Origin: Oscillatoria nigro-viridis PCC 7112
Lineage (GTDB): Bacteria; Cyanobacteriota; Cyanobacteriia; Cyanobacteriales; Microcoleaceae
Direction of reading: 5' to 3'
DNA: 64,000 bases
Assembly (NCBI RefSeq): GCF_000317475.1
Contig: NC_019729.1
Span: forward strand, 2,122,501 to 2,186,500
Made by a program: the position numbers and the translations under genes. Below are positions 26,346-34,528 of this stretch, piece after piece (positions within the stretch are counted from its first letter, which is position 1; each line of letters begins with the position of its first letter). The notes beneath the pieces are model-generated. The model worked only from the letters and a program-made list of their open reading frames with translations. It was not told the origin of the DNA and ran no database searches.

Positions 26346-27295
26346 TTATAAATCTCTTTGCCAAATCTTGATAGTTTTGTCATCACTCCCACTAACCAGA
26401 GTCTGCCCATCGGGGCTAAAAGCCACAGAGTAAACTCCCCATGTGTGTCCTAAAAGAGTGCAAATCTTCTCTCTAGCCTCTAGATTCCAAAGTTCGATCG
26501 TTCCGGGTTCACTATCATAGCGTTCTCACAATCGCTTCCACCAGTTGCGATAATTTTACCATCACGGCTAACAGCTAAGCAGAAGCTTCCCATTGAATTT
26601 TCCGCAAGAGTATAAATTTCTGTTCCTGTATCAAGATTCCACAACTTGATAGTTCCGGCACAGTCTAAGGTAGCAAAAGTTGCTCCATCAGGGCGGACAG
26701 CCAGGGCATTAACACAGTCCCTCCCCTCCTGCCAATTCTTTGTCCAGATTTCATCTCCAGTGGTTAAATTAAAAGCTACTGCACTTAGAGAAACATAATC
26801 ATCTGCATTGCTACTGAGTAGAATATTTCCGTCAGGACTGAATAAAATATCAAAACCATAATATACTTCGACTGGCCACTTTAAAGTCCGAATTTCTTCT
26901 CCATTGCTAACGTTCCAAAGTTTGATAGTTGTGTCTTCACTGGCACTTGCCAGAGTCTTCCCGTCGGGGTCGATCGCCACAGAAGTAATTATGTCTGAAT
27001 GTCCGGCGATCGTGTAAATTTCCTCTTTAGTGCTGAGATTCCACAGTTTGATAGTTTTGTCCTTACTGCAGCTAGCAAGAGTTTGTCCATCAGGGGCGAG
27101 GGCAATGGATGTAACTCCATGTGAATGTCCTGATAAAGTGTGAAGTTCTTGCCCTGTGTTGAGGTTCCACAGCTTAATTGTGCTATCAGAACTTCCGCTA
27201 ACTACAGTCTGTCCGTCTGGAGTGATGACAACAGAAGTTACCGAACATGAATGTCCGTGAAGGGTGTGTACGCATTGCCAGTTAGTTTGAAGCAT
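26346..27295 (-). pseudogene. WD40-repeat protein, frameshifted near the C-terminus
   Basis: The main frame runs 271 codons and shows successive WD40 blades: GHSCSVTSVVITPDGQTVVS, then GHSHGVTSIALAPDGQTLAS, GHSDIITSVAIDPDGKTLAS with TIKLWN endings, and two diverged blades. Near 26515 the frame is lost after GGSDCENA, and the neighbouring frame continues DSEPGTIELWNLEAREKI, LGHTWGVYSVAFSPDGQTL, SDDKTIKIWQRDL to a stop at 26346-26348. Restoring one base gives a full seven-blade propeller of about 316 residues. It may be a true pseudogene or a sequencing error. Confidence 0.75.
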
Positions 27296-27355
27296 TTGAT
27301 ATTACTCCTAGCATTCATCCAGCAACCACATTTTTACTGATTGTTTTCAATGCCA

Positions 27356-27595
27356 TTAAAGTGGAAGCTGAATCTCGGAAGACTCTCCTAAAGCTTCGTT
27401 GACAACAATCAGTTTTCCTTGACTATCCGCCCCTAATTGTTGATTGACATTGAGTAATTCAATTCCATAAATAGTACCGTCTGGGGCAACATCCACATTC
27501 ATTTGCTCGCTAACCTGGATAGTGTTTACCTGTACGGTTTTTTCTTGCAGGTATATATAAGCTACGTTGTATCTCGGATCGTAAGTCAGTTTCAC
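27356..27595 (-). CDS. DUF2283 domain protein
   Basis: A 79-residue protein matching DUF2283: KLTYDPRYNVAYIYLQEK, then VNVDVAPDG-like MNVDVAPDGTIYGIELLN. I take GTG 27595 as start because AGGAGG lies 5 bases upstream; the longer ATG frame (27625) would extend back into the previous gene. DUF2283 commonly follows a DUF4258 gene, as here, in a suspected toxin-antitoxin pair. The DUF4258 partner is frameshifted. Confidence 0.82.
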   Translation of the reverse strand: MKLTYDPRYNVAYIYLQEKTVQVNTIQVSEQMNVDVAPDGTIYGIELLNVNQQLGADSQGKLIVVNEALGESSEIQLPL

Positions 27596-27608
27596 GGGAA
27601 CCTCCTGC

Positions 27609-27859
27609 TCAAAAGAATTTGACAATTACAGTGATAATCATCCAGTCTTCGCCTTCTGGGGCTGCGATCGCCTCTACTTTCTTCATAGCATAAACTTTTC
27701 CTGCCACTCAGCATTGAAGGAAAAGTTGCGCCTAAATCCGGTTCTGCCAAATTGAGCCGGAAAAGTTGTGCCACTTTCAACAGTAGCAATTACTTCTGCC
27801 TCAGTTGCACCTCGCTCAATCAATCGTGCTTGAGCATGGGGATGTAATCTAACGCTCAC
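27609..27859 (-). pseudogene. DUF4258 domain gene with single-base frameshift
   Basis: From GTG 27859 (with AAGGAGGT upstream) the frame reads VSVRLHPHAQARLIERGATE, then EVIATVESG, and FRRNFSFNAEWQEKF, the DUF4258 fold of BrnT/RelE-like character. At about 27695 the frame is lost. The next frame continues VYAMKKVEAIAAPEGEDWM, IITVIVKFF and a stop at 27609-27611. The family has GK-VYA here, so loss of one G in a G run explains it. The gene length is 3n-1, as expected for a one-base deletion. Confidence 0.78.
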
Positions 27860-27896
27860 GTTGCTATTACCTCCTTTTTGCCTCTTTATTTTTGCA

Positions 27897-27965
27897 CTAA
27901 CTTAATTCACCCCAGCCGCACATAAGCATCAAAATAAAGGCATGAGTGTCCAACAACAACCTCAT
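27897..27965 (-). pseudogene. PIN-domain toxin deleted to a 22-codon stub
   Basis: The ATG (27963-27965) overlaps the antitoxin stop as ATGA and opens MRLLLDTHAFI, the standard PIN start. The sequence then passes directly into what looks, in a shifted frame, like a PIN C-terminal end (YFDAYVRLG). About 100 internal codons are missing, so the toxin has been removed by an internal deletion while its start coupling is intact. Confidence 0.65.
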
Positions 27966-28195
27966 TCCATGTACTCCTTAAACTCTTCTAGCGGTTCGTC
28001 AAAATCATCGGACATCCAAACCATTCCTTTCGCACTTCCTGCTTGCCGATTGGGTTTAGCTTGTTTGGGTATTCCTACCAATTTTACAACGGGCTGGTTA
28101 TCTTGAGTAATCGCCATTTCTTCGTCTCTCATCGCCGCAGCGATTAATTCCACAAGCTTTTCTTTTCGCTCAATAATGTCTAGTTGATACATCAT
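27962..28195 (-). CDS. Phd/YefM-like antitoxin, orphaned
   Basis: A 77-residue protein of the type that precedes PIN toxins: ERKEKLVELIAAAMRDEEMA, TQDNQPVVKLVGI and the tail KGMVWMSDDFDEPLEEFKEY. The N-terminal part would bind DNA and the acidic tail the toxin. GAGG lies at suitable distance before the first ATG. Its partner is only a stub, so this antitoxin is orphaned unless it cross-neutralises another toxin. Confidence 0.8.
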   Translation of the reverse strand: MMYQLDIIERKEKLVELIAAAMRDEEMAITQDNQPVVKLVGIPKQAKPNRQAGSAKGMVWMSDDFDEPLEEFKEYME

Positions 28196-28237
28196 TCCTG
28201 CCTCATTACTATGAATTTATAACATCACCCTTCTAAC

Positions 28238-29794
28238 TCAATTAAACAAATCCTCTTCCTCCAAATCAACCGACTGCAACTCCAGATCGCCAGACTGCAA
28301 CTGAGCCGGTGTAGCAGGAATCGCCGCAATAATTGCATCGATTACCTTCGCCACCGGAATAATCTGCATTCCCAAATCTGGTACGGGTTGATTCTTCGGA
28401 ATAATCGCCCTTTTGAAACCCAATTTCGCTGCTTCCCTCAGCCGCAATTCTAATTGGGAGACCGGCCGCACCTGTCCTCCCAAACCCACTTCTCCGAGCA
28501 AAACTGTGCGCGCATCAACCACCCGATCGCGAAAACTGGCCACAACGGCGATCGCAACTGCCAAATCCGCCGTCGGTTCCTCCACCTTCAACCCGCCCAC
28601 CGACGCGACAATCGTATCCAACTTAGATAAAGGAATCCCCACCCTTTTCTCCAAAACCGCCAAAATTTGCTGCAATCTAGAATTGTCCACACCAGTAGTA
28701 GAACGGCGCGGCGAACCAAAACTCGCAGGGCTGACTAACGCCTGAATTTCTACTAAAATCGGTCGAGTTCCTTCGCAAGCAACAGTCGTCGAAGTACCGG
28801 GCGAAAACTCATCTTTATTGCCTAAAAACAACTCAGACGGATTATCTACTTCTCGCAAACCGTGTGCTACCATTTCAAAAACACCGATTTCGTGAGTCGC
28901 ACCAAAACGATTTTTCATCGATCGCAAAAGCCGGTGAGAAGCAAAGCGATCGCCCTCAAAATAAAGTACAGTATCTACCAAATGCTCCAAAACCCGCGGC
29001 CCCGCCAAAGCTCCATCCTTCGTAACGTGACCGACAATAAATAAAGTAATATTTTCCCTTTTCGCAACCTGCATCAAAGCAGACGTACATTCCCGCACCT
29101 GAGCCACCGAACCCGGAGCCGATGTTAAACTAGCAAAATAAATAGTTTGGATGCTGTCAATCACCGCCACATTTGGTTTCAGCGCTTCCAACTCCCGCAA
29201 AACAACCTCTAAATCCGTCTCGGGAAGCAAATAGAAATTCTCCGCTGAATTGTCCTCCGAATCCTTTTTAGCTTCCCCGTTAGTGCCAGATTTATGCCCG
29301 CCGTTGCTTGACAATTCAACCGGATTAGCCACACCCAAACGCTGCGATCGCAACTTCACCTGCTGACCGGACTCCTCCGCACTCACATAGAGTATTCTAT
29401 CCTTGCGCGCCAACATATTCGCCACCTGCAACAGCAGAGTCGATTTCCCGATTCCCGGTTCCCCGCCAATCAAAACCAGCGAGCCCGGAACAATTCCACC
29501 TCCCAAAACTCGATCGAGCTCTCCGAAACCAGAAGGCCAGCGAGACTGAGTTTGGTCAGCAATCTGCGATAATCTAAAAGATACCCTCGGTTGACCCTTC
29601 GACTTATCAGGGGGCGAACCGCCCGCTGTCTTAGTTGTCACCCCAGTTAAACCAGCCCGCGATACACCAACAGTAGGTTGTTCTAACTGCTCGTCAAAAG
29701 AATCCCACTTCTGACAGCTAGGACACCTGCCAAAATATTGTGGTGAATCATACCCGCATTCCCGACAAATATATTGTATTCGAGGCTTAGGCAT
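28238..29794 (-). CDS. radA: DNA repair protein RadA (Sms)
   Basis: A 518-residue RadA. The N-terminal zinc finger uses Cys10, Cys13, Cys24 and Cys27. The RecA-like ATPase core has Walker A GGEPGIGKSTLL, and the RadA-specific KNRFG motif lies in SMKNRFGATHEIGVFEM. The C-terminal Lon-like domain starts near SPASFGSPRRSTTG and contains GGLKVEEPTADLAVA and GEVGLGGQVRPV. It promotes branch migration in recombinational repair. A 30-residue low-complexity insert (GGHKSGTNGEAKKDSEDNSA) near residue 165 is not usual. It appears monocistronic, facing away from rpaB. Confidence 0.96.
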   Translation of the reverse strand: MPKPRIQYICRECGYDSPQYFGRCPSCQKWDSFDEQLEQPTVGVSRAGLTGVTTKTAGGSPPDKSKGQPRVSFRLSQIADQTQSRWPSGFGELDRVLGGGIVPGSLVLIGGEPGIGKSTLLLQVANMLARKDRILYVSAEESGQQVKLRSQRLGVANPVELSSNGGHKSGTNGEAKKDSEDNSAENFYLLPETDLEVVLRELEALKPNVAVIDSIQTIYFASLTSAPGSVAQVRECTSALMQVAKRENITLFIVGHVTKDGALAGPRVLEHLVDTVLYFEGDRFASHRLLRSMKNRFGATHEIGVFEMVAHGLREVDNPSELFLGNKDEFSPGTSTTVACEGTRPILVEIQALVSPASFGSPRRSTTGVDNSRLQQILAVLEKRVGIPLSKLDTIVASVGGLKVEEPTADLAVAIAVVASFRDRVVDARTVLLGEVGLGGQVRPVSQLELRLREAAKLGFKRAIIPKNQPVPDLGMQIIPVAKVIDAIIAAIPATPAQLQSGDLELQSVDLEEEDLFN

Positions 29795-29959
29795 TGTTTA
29801 CTATAGATAAATAGTTACCCTAACATTTAGAAAAGTCTGAGTTAAAGCAATTATCAAGCTTTCAGACCGATCGCCGCCCATGATTCAATTTGTGTCTTCT
29901 ATGATAGGGTACAAAAAAATAACATTATCTGAAATGTAACTTAAGGAGTGCTCGGTAAC

Positions 29960-30691
29960 TTGGAAAACCATAAAGAAAAAATTCTGGTAGTCGATGACGA
30001 AGCCAGTATCCGCCGCATTCTGGAGACTCGCCTTTCCATGATTGGCTACGATGTCGTCACCGCTGCTGACGGCGAAGAAGCTCTCGAAACGTTTCGCAAC
30101 ACCGAACCCGACTTAGTGGTTTTGGACGTGATGATGCCGAAGCTAGACGGTTACGGCGTCTGTCAGGAGTTGCGTAAAGAGTCAGACGTACCCATCATCA
30201 TGCTAACCGCTTTGGGAGACGTAGCCGATCGCATCACCGGTTTAGAATTGGGCGCCGACGATTACGTCGTCAAACCTTTCTCTCCCAAAGAACTTGAAGC
30301 CCGCATCCGTTCGGTACTGCGGAGGGTTGACAAAAACGGCGCATCGGGAATTCCCAGTTCCGGAGTTATCCACGTCACCAATATTAGAATTGACACCAAC
30401 AAGCGCCAAGTTTACAAAGGCGACGAACGAATTCGGCTCACGGGCATGGAATTCAGCCTGTTAGAACTGCTTGTGAGCCGTTCTGGAGAGCCTTTTTCGC
30501 GATCGGAAATTTTGCAGGAAGTGTGGGGATACACGCCAGAACGCCACGTAGACACCCGCGTAGTAGACGTTCACATCTCGCGGCTTAGGGCAAAGTTGGA
30601 AGACGACCCCAGCAATCCCGAATTAATTCTCACCGCCCGCGGCACAGGCTATCTCTTCCAGCGAATTGTCGAAATTGGAGAAGTAGGATAA
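29960..30691 (+). CDS. rpaB: Response regulator RpaB (OmpR family)
   Basis: A 243-residue transcription factor with a receiver domain (LVVDDEASIRRILETRLSMI, phospho-acceptor Asp56 in VVLDVMMPK, LTALGDVADRI, VVKPFSPKEL) and a C-terminal winged helix (YKGDERIRLTGMEFSLLELL, RHVDTRVVDVHISRLRAKLE). RpaB governs high-light-inducible and photosystem genes with sensor Hik33. I prefer TTG 29960 to GTG 29948: the AAGGAG motif abuts 29948 but stands 11 bases from 29960, and orthologues begin (M)ENxKEKILVVDDE. The essential regulator is strongly conserved. Confidence 0.93.
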   Translation: MENHKEKILVVDDEASIRRILETRLSMIGYDVVTAADGEEALETFRNTEPDLVVLDVMMPKLDGYGVCQELRKESDVPIIMLTALGDVADRITGLELGADDYVVKPFSPKELEARIRSVLRRVDKNGASGIPSSGVIHVTNIRIDTNKRQVYKGDERIRLTGMEFSLLELLVSRSGEPFSRSEILQEVWGYTPERHVDTRVVDVHISRLRAKLEDDPSNPELILTARGTGYLFQRIVEIGEVG

Positions 30692-30694
30692 AGT

Positions 30695-30812
30695 CAGTTG
30701 GCAGTTGGCAGTTGGCAGTTGGCATGAGTTAAATTACCAACTACCAATTACCAATTACCAATGACTAATGACTAATGACTAATGACTGCTGACTAATGAC
30801 TAATGACTAATG
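30695..30812. repeat. Heptamer STRR array running into a start codon
   Basis: GTTGGCA units, then CCAATTA units and finally many AATGACT units fill the spacer between rpaB and the CCB gene. The last ATGACTAA unit provides the ATG of the downstream gene. Confidence 0.85.
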
Positions 30813-31451
30813 ACTAAATCCGATCCCAATAAAGTTTTGCGACAATTGCCCTTAGTTGCAGGAGGGCTAGCAGGTACGCTGCTAATGGTCAACCGCTTGC
30901 TGACAGAGCAAATTACAGATTCTCAAGCTCGATCGGACGCTTTGGGAGTAATTGTCAGCGCTTTGCTGATTTTAACAGGTTTGCTGTGGCAGCAGGTGCA
31001 AGCGCGATCGCCCGATTCCGTAAAACTGATCGGCGAAGAAGGTTTTGAATTTGCGCCGGATTTGCCGGAGGCCGTGAAAATAGAACTAGCCTGGGCGTCG
31101 CGTTTGCTGTTGACAAATACCGCCACAAGGTCGATCGTAATTGTGTATCAGGGAAAAGTCCTATTGCGGCGCGGTATTTTAGGCATCAATCCCGAAGTCA
31201 AACCAGGGCCGATTTTGCAGCGAGTGTTAGACAAAAATAAACCAGTTTATTTAGTAAATCTCAATATTTACCCTGGGCGAATAGAATTTGACTATTTGCC
31301 AGAAAATACTCAAGGAGTTATCTGTCAGCCGATCGGCAGCCAAGGCGTTTTAATTTTAGGTGCTAACGCGCCCCGCAGCTATACAAAACAAGATGAAAAC
31401 TGGGTTGAAGGCATTGCCGACAAACTAGAAAATACCCTCAATCGATTTTAG
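30810..31451 (+). CDS. Cofactor assembly of complex C subunit B (CCB2/CCB4-like)
   Basis: A 213-residue membrane protein of the CCB2/CCB4 (DUF2930) family, which helps attach heme c(i) covalently to cytochrome b6 of the b6f complex. Two hydrophobic segments near the N-terminus (LPLVAGGLAGTLLMVN and LGVIVSALLILTGLLW) are followed by a soluble domain with GFEFAPDLPEAVKIELAWAS, VYQGKVLLRRGILG and QPIGSQGVLILGANAPRSYT. The ATG and second codon derive from the AATGACT repeat array; no SD is seen. Confidence 0.85.
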   Translation: MTKSDPNKVLRQLPLVAGGLAGTLLMVNRLLTEQITDSQARSDALGVIVSALLILTGLLWQQVQARSPDSVKLIGEEGFEFAPDLPEAVKIELAWASRLLLTNTATRSIVIVYQGKVLLRRGILGINPEVKPGPILQRVLDKNKPVYLVNLNIYPGRIEFDYLPENTQGVICQPIGSQGVLILGANAPRSYTKQDENWVEGIADKLENTLNRF

Positions 31452-31771
31452 ATTTTAGATTTTAGATTTGGGATTTGGGATTTGGGATTTTAGATTTGGG
31501 ATTTGGGATTTCACAATGCCAGCCTTGTCAAGGTGCGATCCTCTTCGTTGGCGTAGCCCCCGTAGGGGCGGGCTGCGCTAACGACGGATTTGCCTCATTC
31601 CCCCCAACGAAATTTCAAGGGTTTGAGGGTCTTCTTTCTTCTTAACCACCAAGACGCGGGCTGCGCGTACAGGGCGCACCTTAACCTTAGTCCTCAACAA
31701 GACTCTCCGGGTGCGCTAGGCGCACCTTACTAGCTCACAAATCGCCACTCAAAACTCAAAACTCAACACTA
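31446..31771. other. Repeat-filled spacer
   Basis: It starts with an array of AGATTTT and GGGATTT heptamers (31446-31512). It then carries palindromic GTAGCCCCCGTAGGGGCGGGCTGCGC-like and GGGTGCGCTAGGCGCACCTT pieces, and short AACTCAAA repeats before the next gene end. No gene is supported. Confidence 0.6.
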
Positions 31772-32449
31772 CTACCGAGCCCAGTCAGTGCCGCGCCACA
31801 GTGTAAAAAACAAAACACTAGAAATCAGCGCGCCCAACAGCCACTTAATAGCATTTTTAAATAACCCCAAGCGCTGATTTGACTGAACCGCAGCACTTTG
31901 CGTCTGTAACCGTTCCTTAGCCGGAGTAATTCTCGAAAGAATTTGCTCTTTCAATTGCTGTGGGTTTTGCGTATCCGCTGGTACCCCCAAACGAGTAAGT
32001 TCCCCCGCCAAATTCTTTAAATCTTCAGGACTACCCTTCTTTAGCCGATCTTCCACCTGCTGCAACTGAGCTAATTGTTGGTTTGCTTGAGTAGTAATTT
32101 GCTGGTTGTTTTGGTTGTTGACGTAGATAGCGCCAAAAATTCCCAAAGGTAGCATCAACAGAAAAACCAGGGCCAGCAGCAGACAAACCCAAGACAAAAC
32201 CTTCAAAAAAACGTCTTCCAAACCTTTGCGGTCGTACCCTTCTCCAAAAAATATCAGCGCCATTGCCAGTAAAGGAACTGGCACCCGTTCCACTACAGCC
32301 CCAATCGTTTGCAATTCCCAGAGGCGATTGCCAAAATTGGCTGGTATAAGAACGGCAATCGCATCTAATACAGACAGAATTAATAGACCGTAGCCAATCC
32401 AACGCAGTCTGTAGATAGAAAAACCTTGTTCGCCTTGTAAGTCATTCAT
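31772..32449 (-). CDS. HpsJ-like membrane protein of the exosortase locus
   Basis: A 225-residue protein starting at ATG 32449 (MNDLQGEQGFSIYRLRW). It has four predicted membrane helices: two near residues 15-60 (GYGLLILSVLDAIAVLI; PVPLLAMALIFFGEG), one at about 75-100, and one near the C-terminus (WLLGALISSVLFFTLW). A coiled, Gln-rich periplasmic or cytoplasmic segment (NNQQITTQANQQLAQLQQ) lies between. This matches the HpsJ-like proteins found with cyanoexosortases; HpsJ itself acts in hormogonium polysaccharide production in Nostoc. The upstream 24-codon extension lacks support. Confidence 0.7.
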   Translation of the reverse strand: MNDLQGEQGFSIYRLRWIGYGLLILSVLDAIAVLIPANFGNRLWELQTIGAVVERVPVPLLAMALIFFGEGYDRKGLEDVFLKVLSWVCLLLALVFLLMLPLGIFGAIYVNNQNNQQITTQANQQLAQLQQVEDRLKKGSPEDLKNLAGELTRLGVPADTQNPQQLKEQILSRITPAKERLQTQSAAVQSNQRLGLFKNAIKWLLGALISSVLFFTLWRGTDWAR

Positions 32450-32627
32450 AAAATAATCAGAGTTGTTGTTAAGAAAAATCTCTCTTGACCCCGCCCAATA
32501 ACGGAGACCAGCTCCCGACAACAGTCGTAGAGAGTCAAAAATTTTAGACTCTTGTTCAAGCTTCCAGATTCACCTGTGGAGTAAATCTAAAATCTAAAAG
32601 CTAAAAGCTAAAATCGACTGAATCGAG

Positions 32628-33296
32628 TCAAGGATCGGGGAATCGCGGCTGCCACCACTCATACCAAGAAACCCAAGCATTCTCTAGAATTTTTTTGGCA
32701 TCTTCTGGAGTTTTTTTATCCAAAGGCACAGACATCTGAGTCCACAAACAGCGCCGGTCTTGAATATTTCCTCTACCCAACAACCAAAACAGAATACGGT
32801 TTGGCTGCCAATCGCGAGTATTTCGATTATATCTAAACTGTTGGGAAGTTACTGTAGCACTGCCACGAGGATTGATACACGAACTCAAATACAGTCGATT
32901 TTGCTGTTGCAAGATTCCGTGAAACCCCGCGCCTTGAGTGTTTGCCAATGCTAGTTTACCAGGATACGACTTGAGAACAGTATGTCCTTTCATCATACCT
33001 TCCACATCCCCAATGGTGTTTACCGCATACCGCATCTCTATTTCTAGAGCCATGCTATTTTTTTGATATTCATATTTCCTGGCAGCTTTGAATTCTGAAT
33101 TGTCGCTAAGTTCGATCGGCGCGCTCTTGTTTAGTTTCCAATCGGCTAGAGGCACCGACTCGGGAAACTCAAACGGGGTTGCCACCTTCTTGCCGTCCGA
33201 TGGATAGAAAACCAATTTTCCGGCCACCAACAAAACGCCTCCCAAAGTAACAGCCAACAGGGAAAGCCTAACTGGTTTCCAAGAGGTAATAGCCAT
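32628..33296 (-). CDS. Cyanoexosortase-associated protein (EpsI-like)
   Basis: A 222-residue protein with one N-terminal membrane helix (PVRLSLLAVTLGGVLLVAG) and an exported domain. SVPLADWKLNKSAPIELSD, EIEMRYAVNTIGDVEGMMKG and LYLSSCINPRGSATVTSQQF are the pattern of the proteins encoded next to cyanoexosortases, related to EpsI. The start is ATG 33296, which overlaps the exosortase stop as TAATG; the longer frame at 33302 begins with TTG. It presumably assists sorting or polysaccharide export. Confidence 0.8.
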   Translation of the reverse strand: MAITSWKPVRLSLLAVTLGGVLLVAGKLVFYPSDGKKVATPFEFPESVPLADWKLNKSAPIELSDNSEFKAARKYEYQKNSMALEIEMRYAVNTIGDVEGMMKGHTVLKSYPGKLALANTQGAGFHGILQQQNRLYLSSCINPRGSATVTSQQFRYNRNTRDWQPNRILFWLLGRGNIQDRRCLWTQMSVPLDKKTPEDAKKILENAWVSWYEWWQPRFPDP

Positions 33297-34147
33297 TAGC
33301 AATTCTGTCCTTCCTGATTTGGGGGTTGGTCTTTCAAAATTGCAAACCAGCAGAATAACCCGAAAATAAATACAGCAATCATCGAAAATATTACCGAACC
33401 ATTTCCTTCGTGCCAGTATTTAAATGCTTCGGGTTGAGATAGCGATACCAGCACGGCCAGGAGAGCAACTCGCGCGGCATTAACTAGAAATGCAGTAATT
33501 ACGGCCACGAATGGCAATATTATTTTCTGACCCTTAGTGGTAGGAAACATCAGTAAGAAAACCAGAGCTAGTCCTAACAATTGTAGCATCGCATTCACCC
33601 CCGAACAGCCGTGATAAACTTCCACGCTGCCCTTTTCCAGGATTAGAAAAACCCCTTTCCGCACCACTTCAAATCCTAGGTAGTGCAGGAGGAAAGCTGA
33701 AAATTTTGCTGTTAATAGGGCGACATCAACGAATACTCCGATCAATCCGGGAGGAATAGCTGTATAGCCAAGAATTAGAAGTTCCTGCCAATATTGTTTC
33801 AGTCCTTTTGTTCCCGAAGCCAGCAATGCGAGACTGATTCCAGATAAGAACGGCACAACTCTTATAAAATAGTCGTATCCAGATATCGACGAACTTTTGA
33901 GCAATATTAAAGCAATTAACGATGTCCCAAAGAAGCTGGCGAAAACTCCGCTTTCAAAAGTTAAGGATTCGTGCCTTTCCCAAATGAGAAATGCTACGAC
34001 TCCCCAAAATAGTAACATTGTACCGAACAGGTCTGTGTCGTTTGTTCTGGAAGTTAGAGTTAGGTGTAGGGCAATCAAACCGCAGGCGATGCCTAACAGC
34101 CAGTATTTAGGTTCTTGGACGTGCTTGAGCCAGTTGATTTCGGTCAT
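33296..34147 (-). CDS. Cyanoexosortase (archaeosortase/exosortase family)
   Basis: A 283-residue multi-spanning membrane transpeptidase-like enzyme that processes proteins carrying a PEP-CTERM signal. The catalytic triad is visible: Cys181 in EVYHGCSGVNAM, Arg226 in VNAARVALLAV and His246 in KYWHEGNGSVIF. The N-terminal part (PKYWLLGIACGLIALHLTLT) is like the cyanobacterial type A group, although type B cannot be excluded. It heads a three-gene set with the associated protein and the HpsJ-like gene. A PEP-CTERM protein occurs at 62448 in this window. Confidence 0.9.
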   Translation of the reverse strand: MTEINWLKHVQEPKYWLLGIACGLIALHLTLTSRTNDTDLFGTMLLFWGVVAFLIWERHESLTFESGVFASFFGTSLIALILLKSSSISGYDYFIRVVPFLSGISLALLASGTKGLKQYWQELLILGYTAIPPGLIGVFVDVALLTAKFSAFLLHYLGFEVVRKGVFLILEKGSVEVYHGCSGVNAMLQLLGLALVFLLMFPTTKGQKIILPFVAVITAFLVNAARVALLAVLVSLSQPEAFKYWHEGNGSVIFSMIAVFIFGLFCWFAILKDQPPNQEGQNC

Positions 34148-34528
34148 TGCTGCTTTGTGTTTTTACTAAAAGCTTCTAAAATGCTGAATCTTGTAACTCT
34201 ATTAAAATTATCAGCTACAAACACTTAAATTTATGCGTTTGGGGTGATTTTTAACTAAATCTTCACAAAGATTGACAAGGGCGAATATGTGTGATAGTCA
34301 CCTGCACCTAATTAAATCTGAAGTTAGGAGCAAAGACCAAAGAAAACAGGTTTTTTAACTCGGATCGATCGCGCGCAACTAAAAATTTTCCTTTCTCTAA
34401 CCGGGTTTTTGCGGCTGGAGTTGTAAAGCTTGAAGGCAAGACAGAAACCTTTCTGGACGCACTCTTGAGCGGGAAAACCCGTTTCTTACTGGTTCTGGTT
34501 TTTGGTAGCCCGTGCGTCCAGGAGTAGA
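34148..34528. other. Spacer with an AACCGGGTTTTT repeat element
   Basis: An upstream region for the exosortase set (AT-rich, 34150-34330) is followed by a third member of the AACCGGGTTTTT family at about 34395-34500. Its right arm reads GGAAAACCCGTTTCTTACTGG. No gene is seen. Confidence 0.5.

Noticed and set aside
30695..30812. Heptamer arrays (also 8888, 53405) as a CRISPR or origin element
   Set aside because: These are simple short tandem repeats with 7-bp periods, typical of filamentous cyanobacterial spacers; no DnaA boxes or replication genes nearby.
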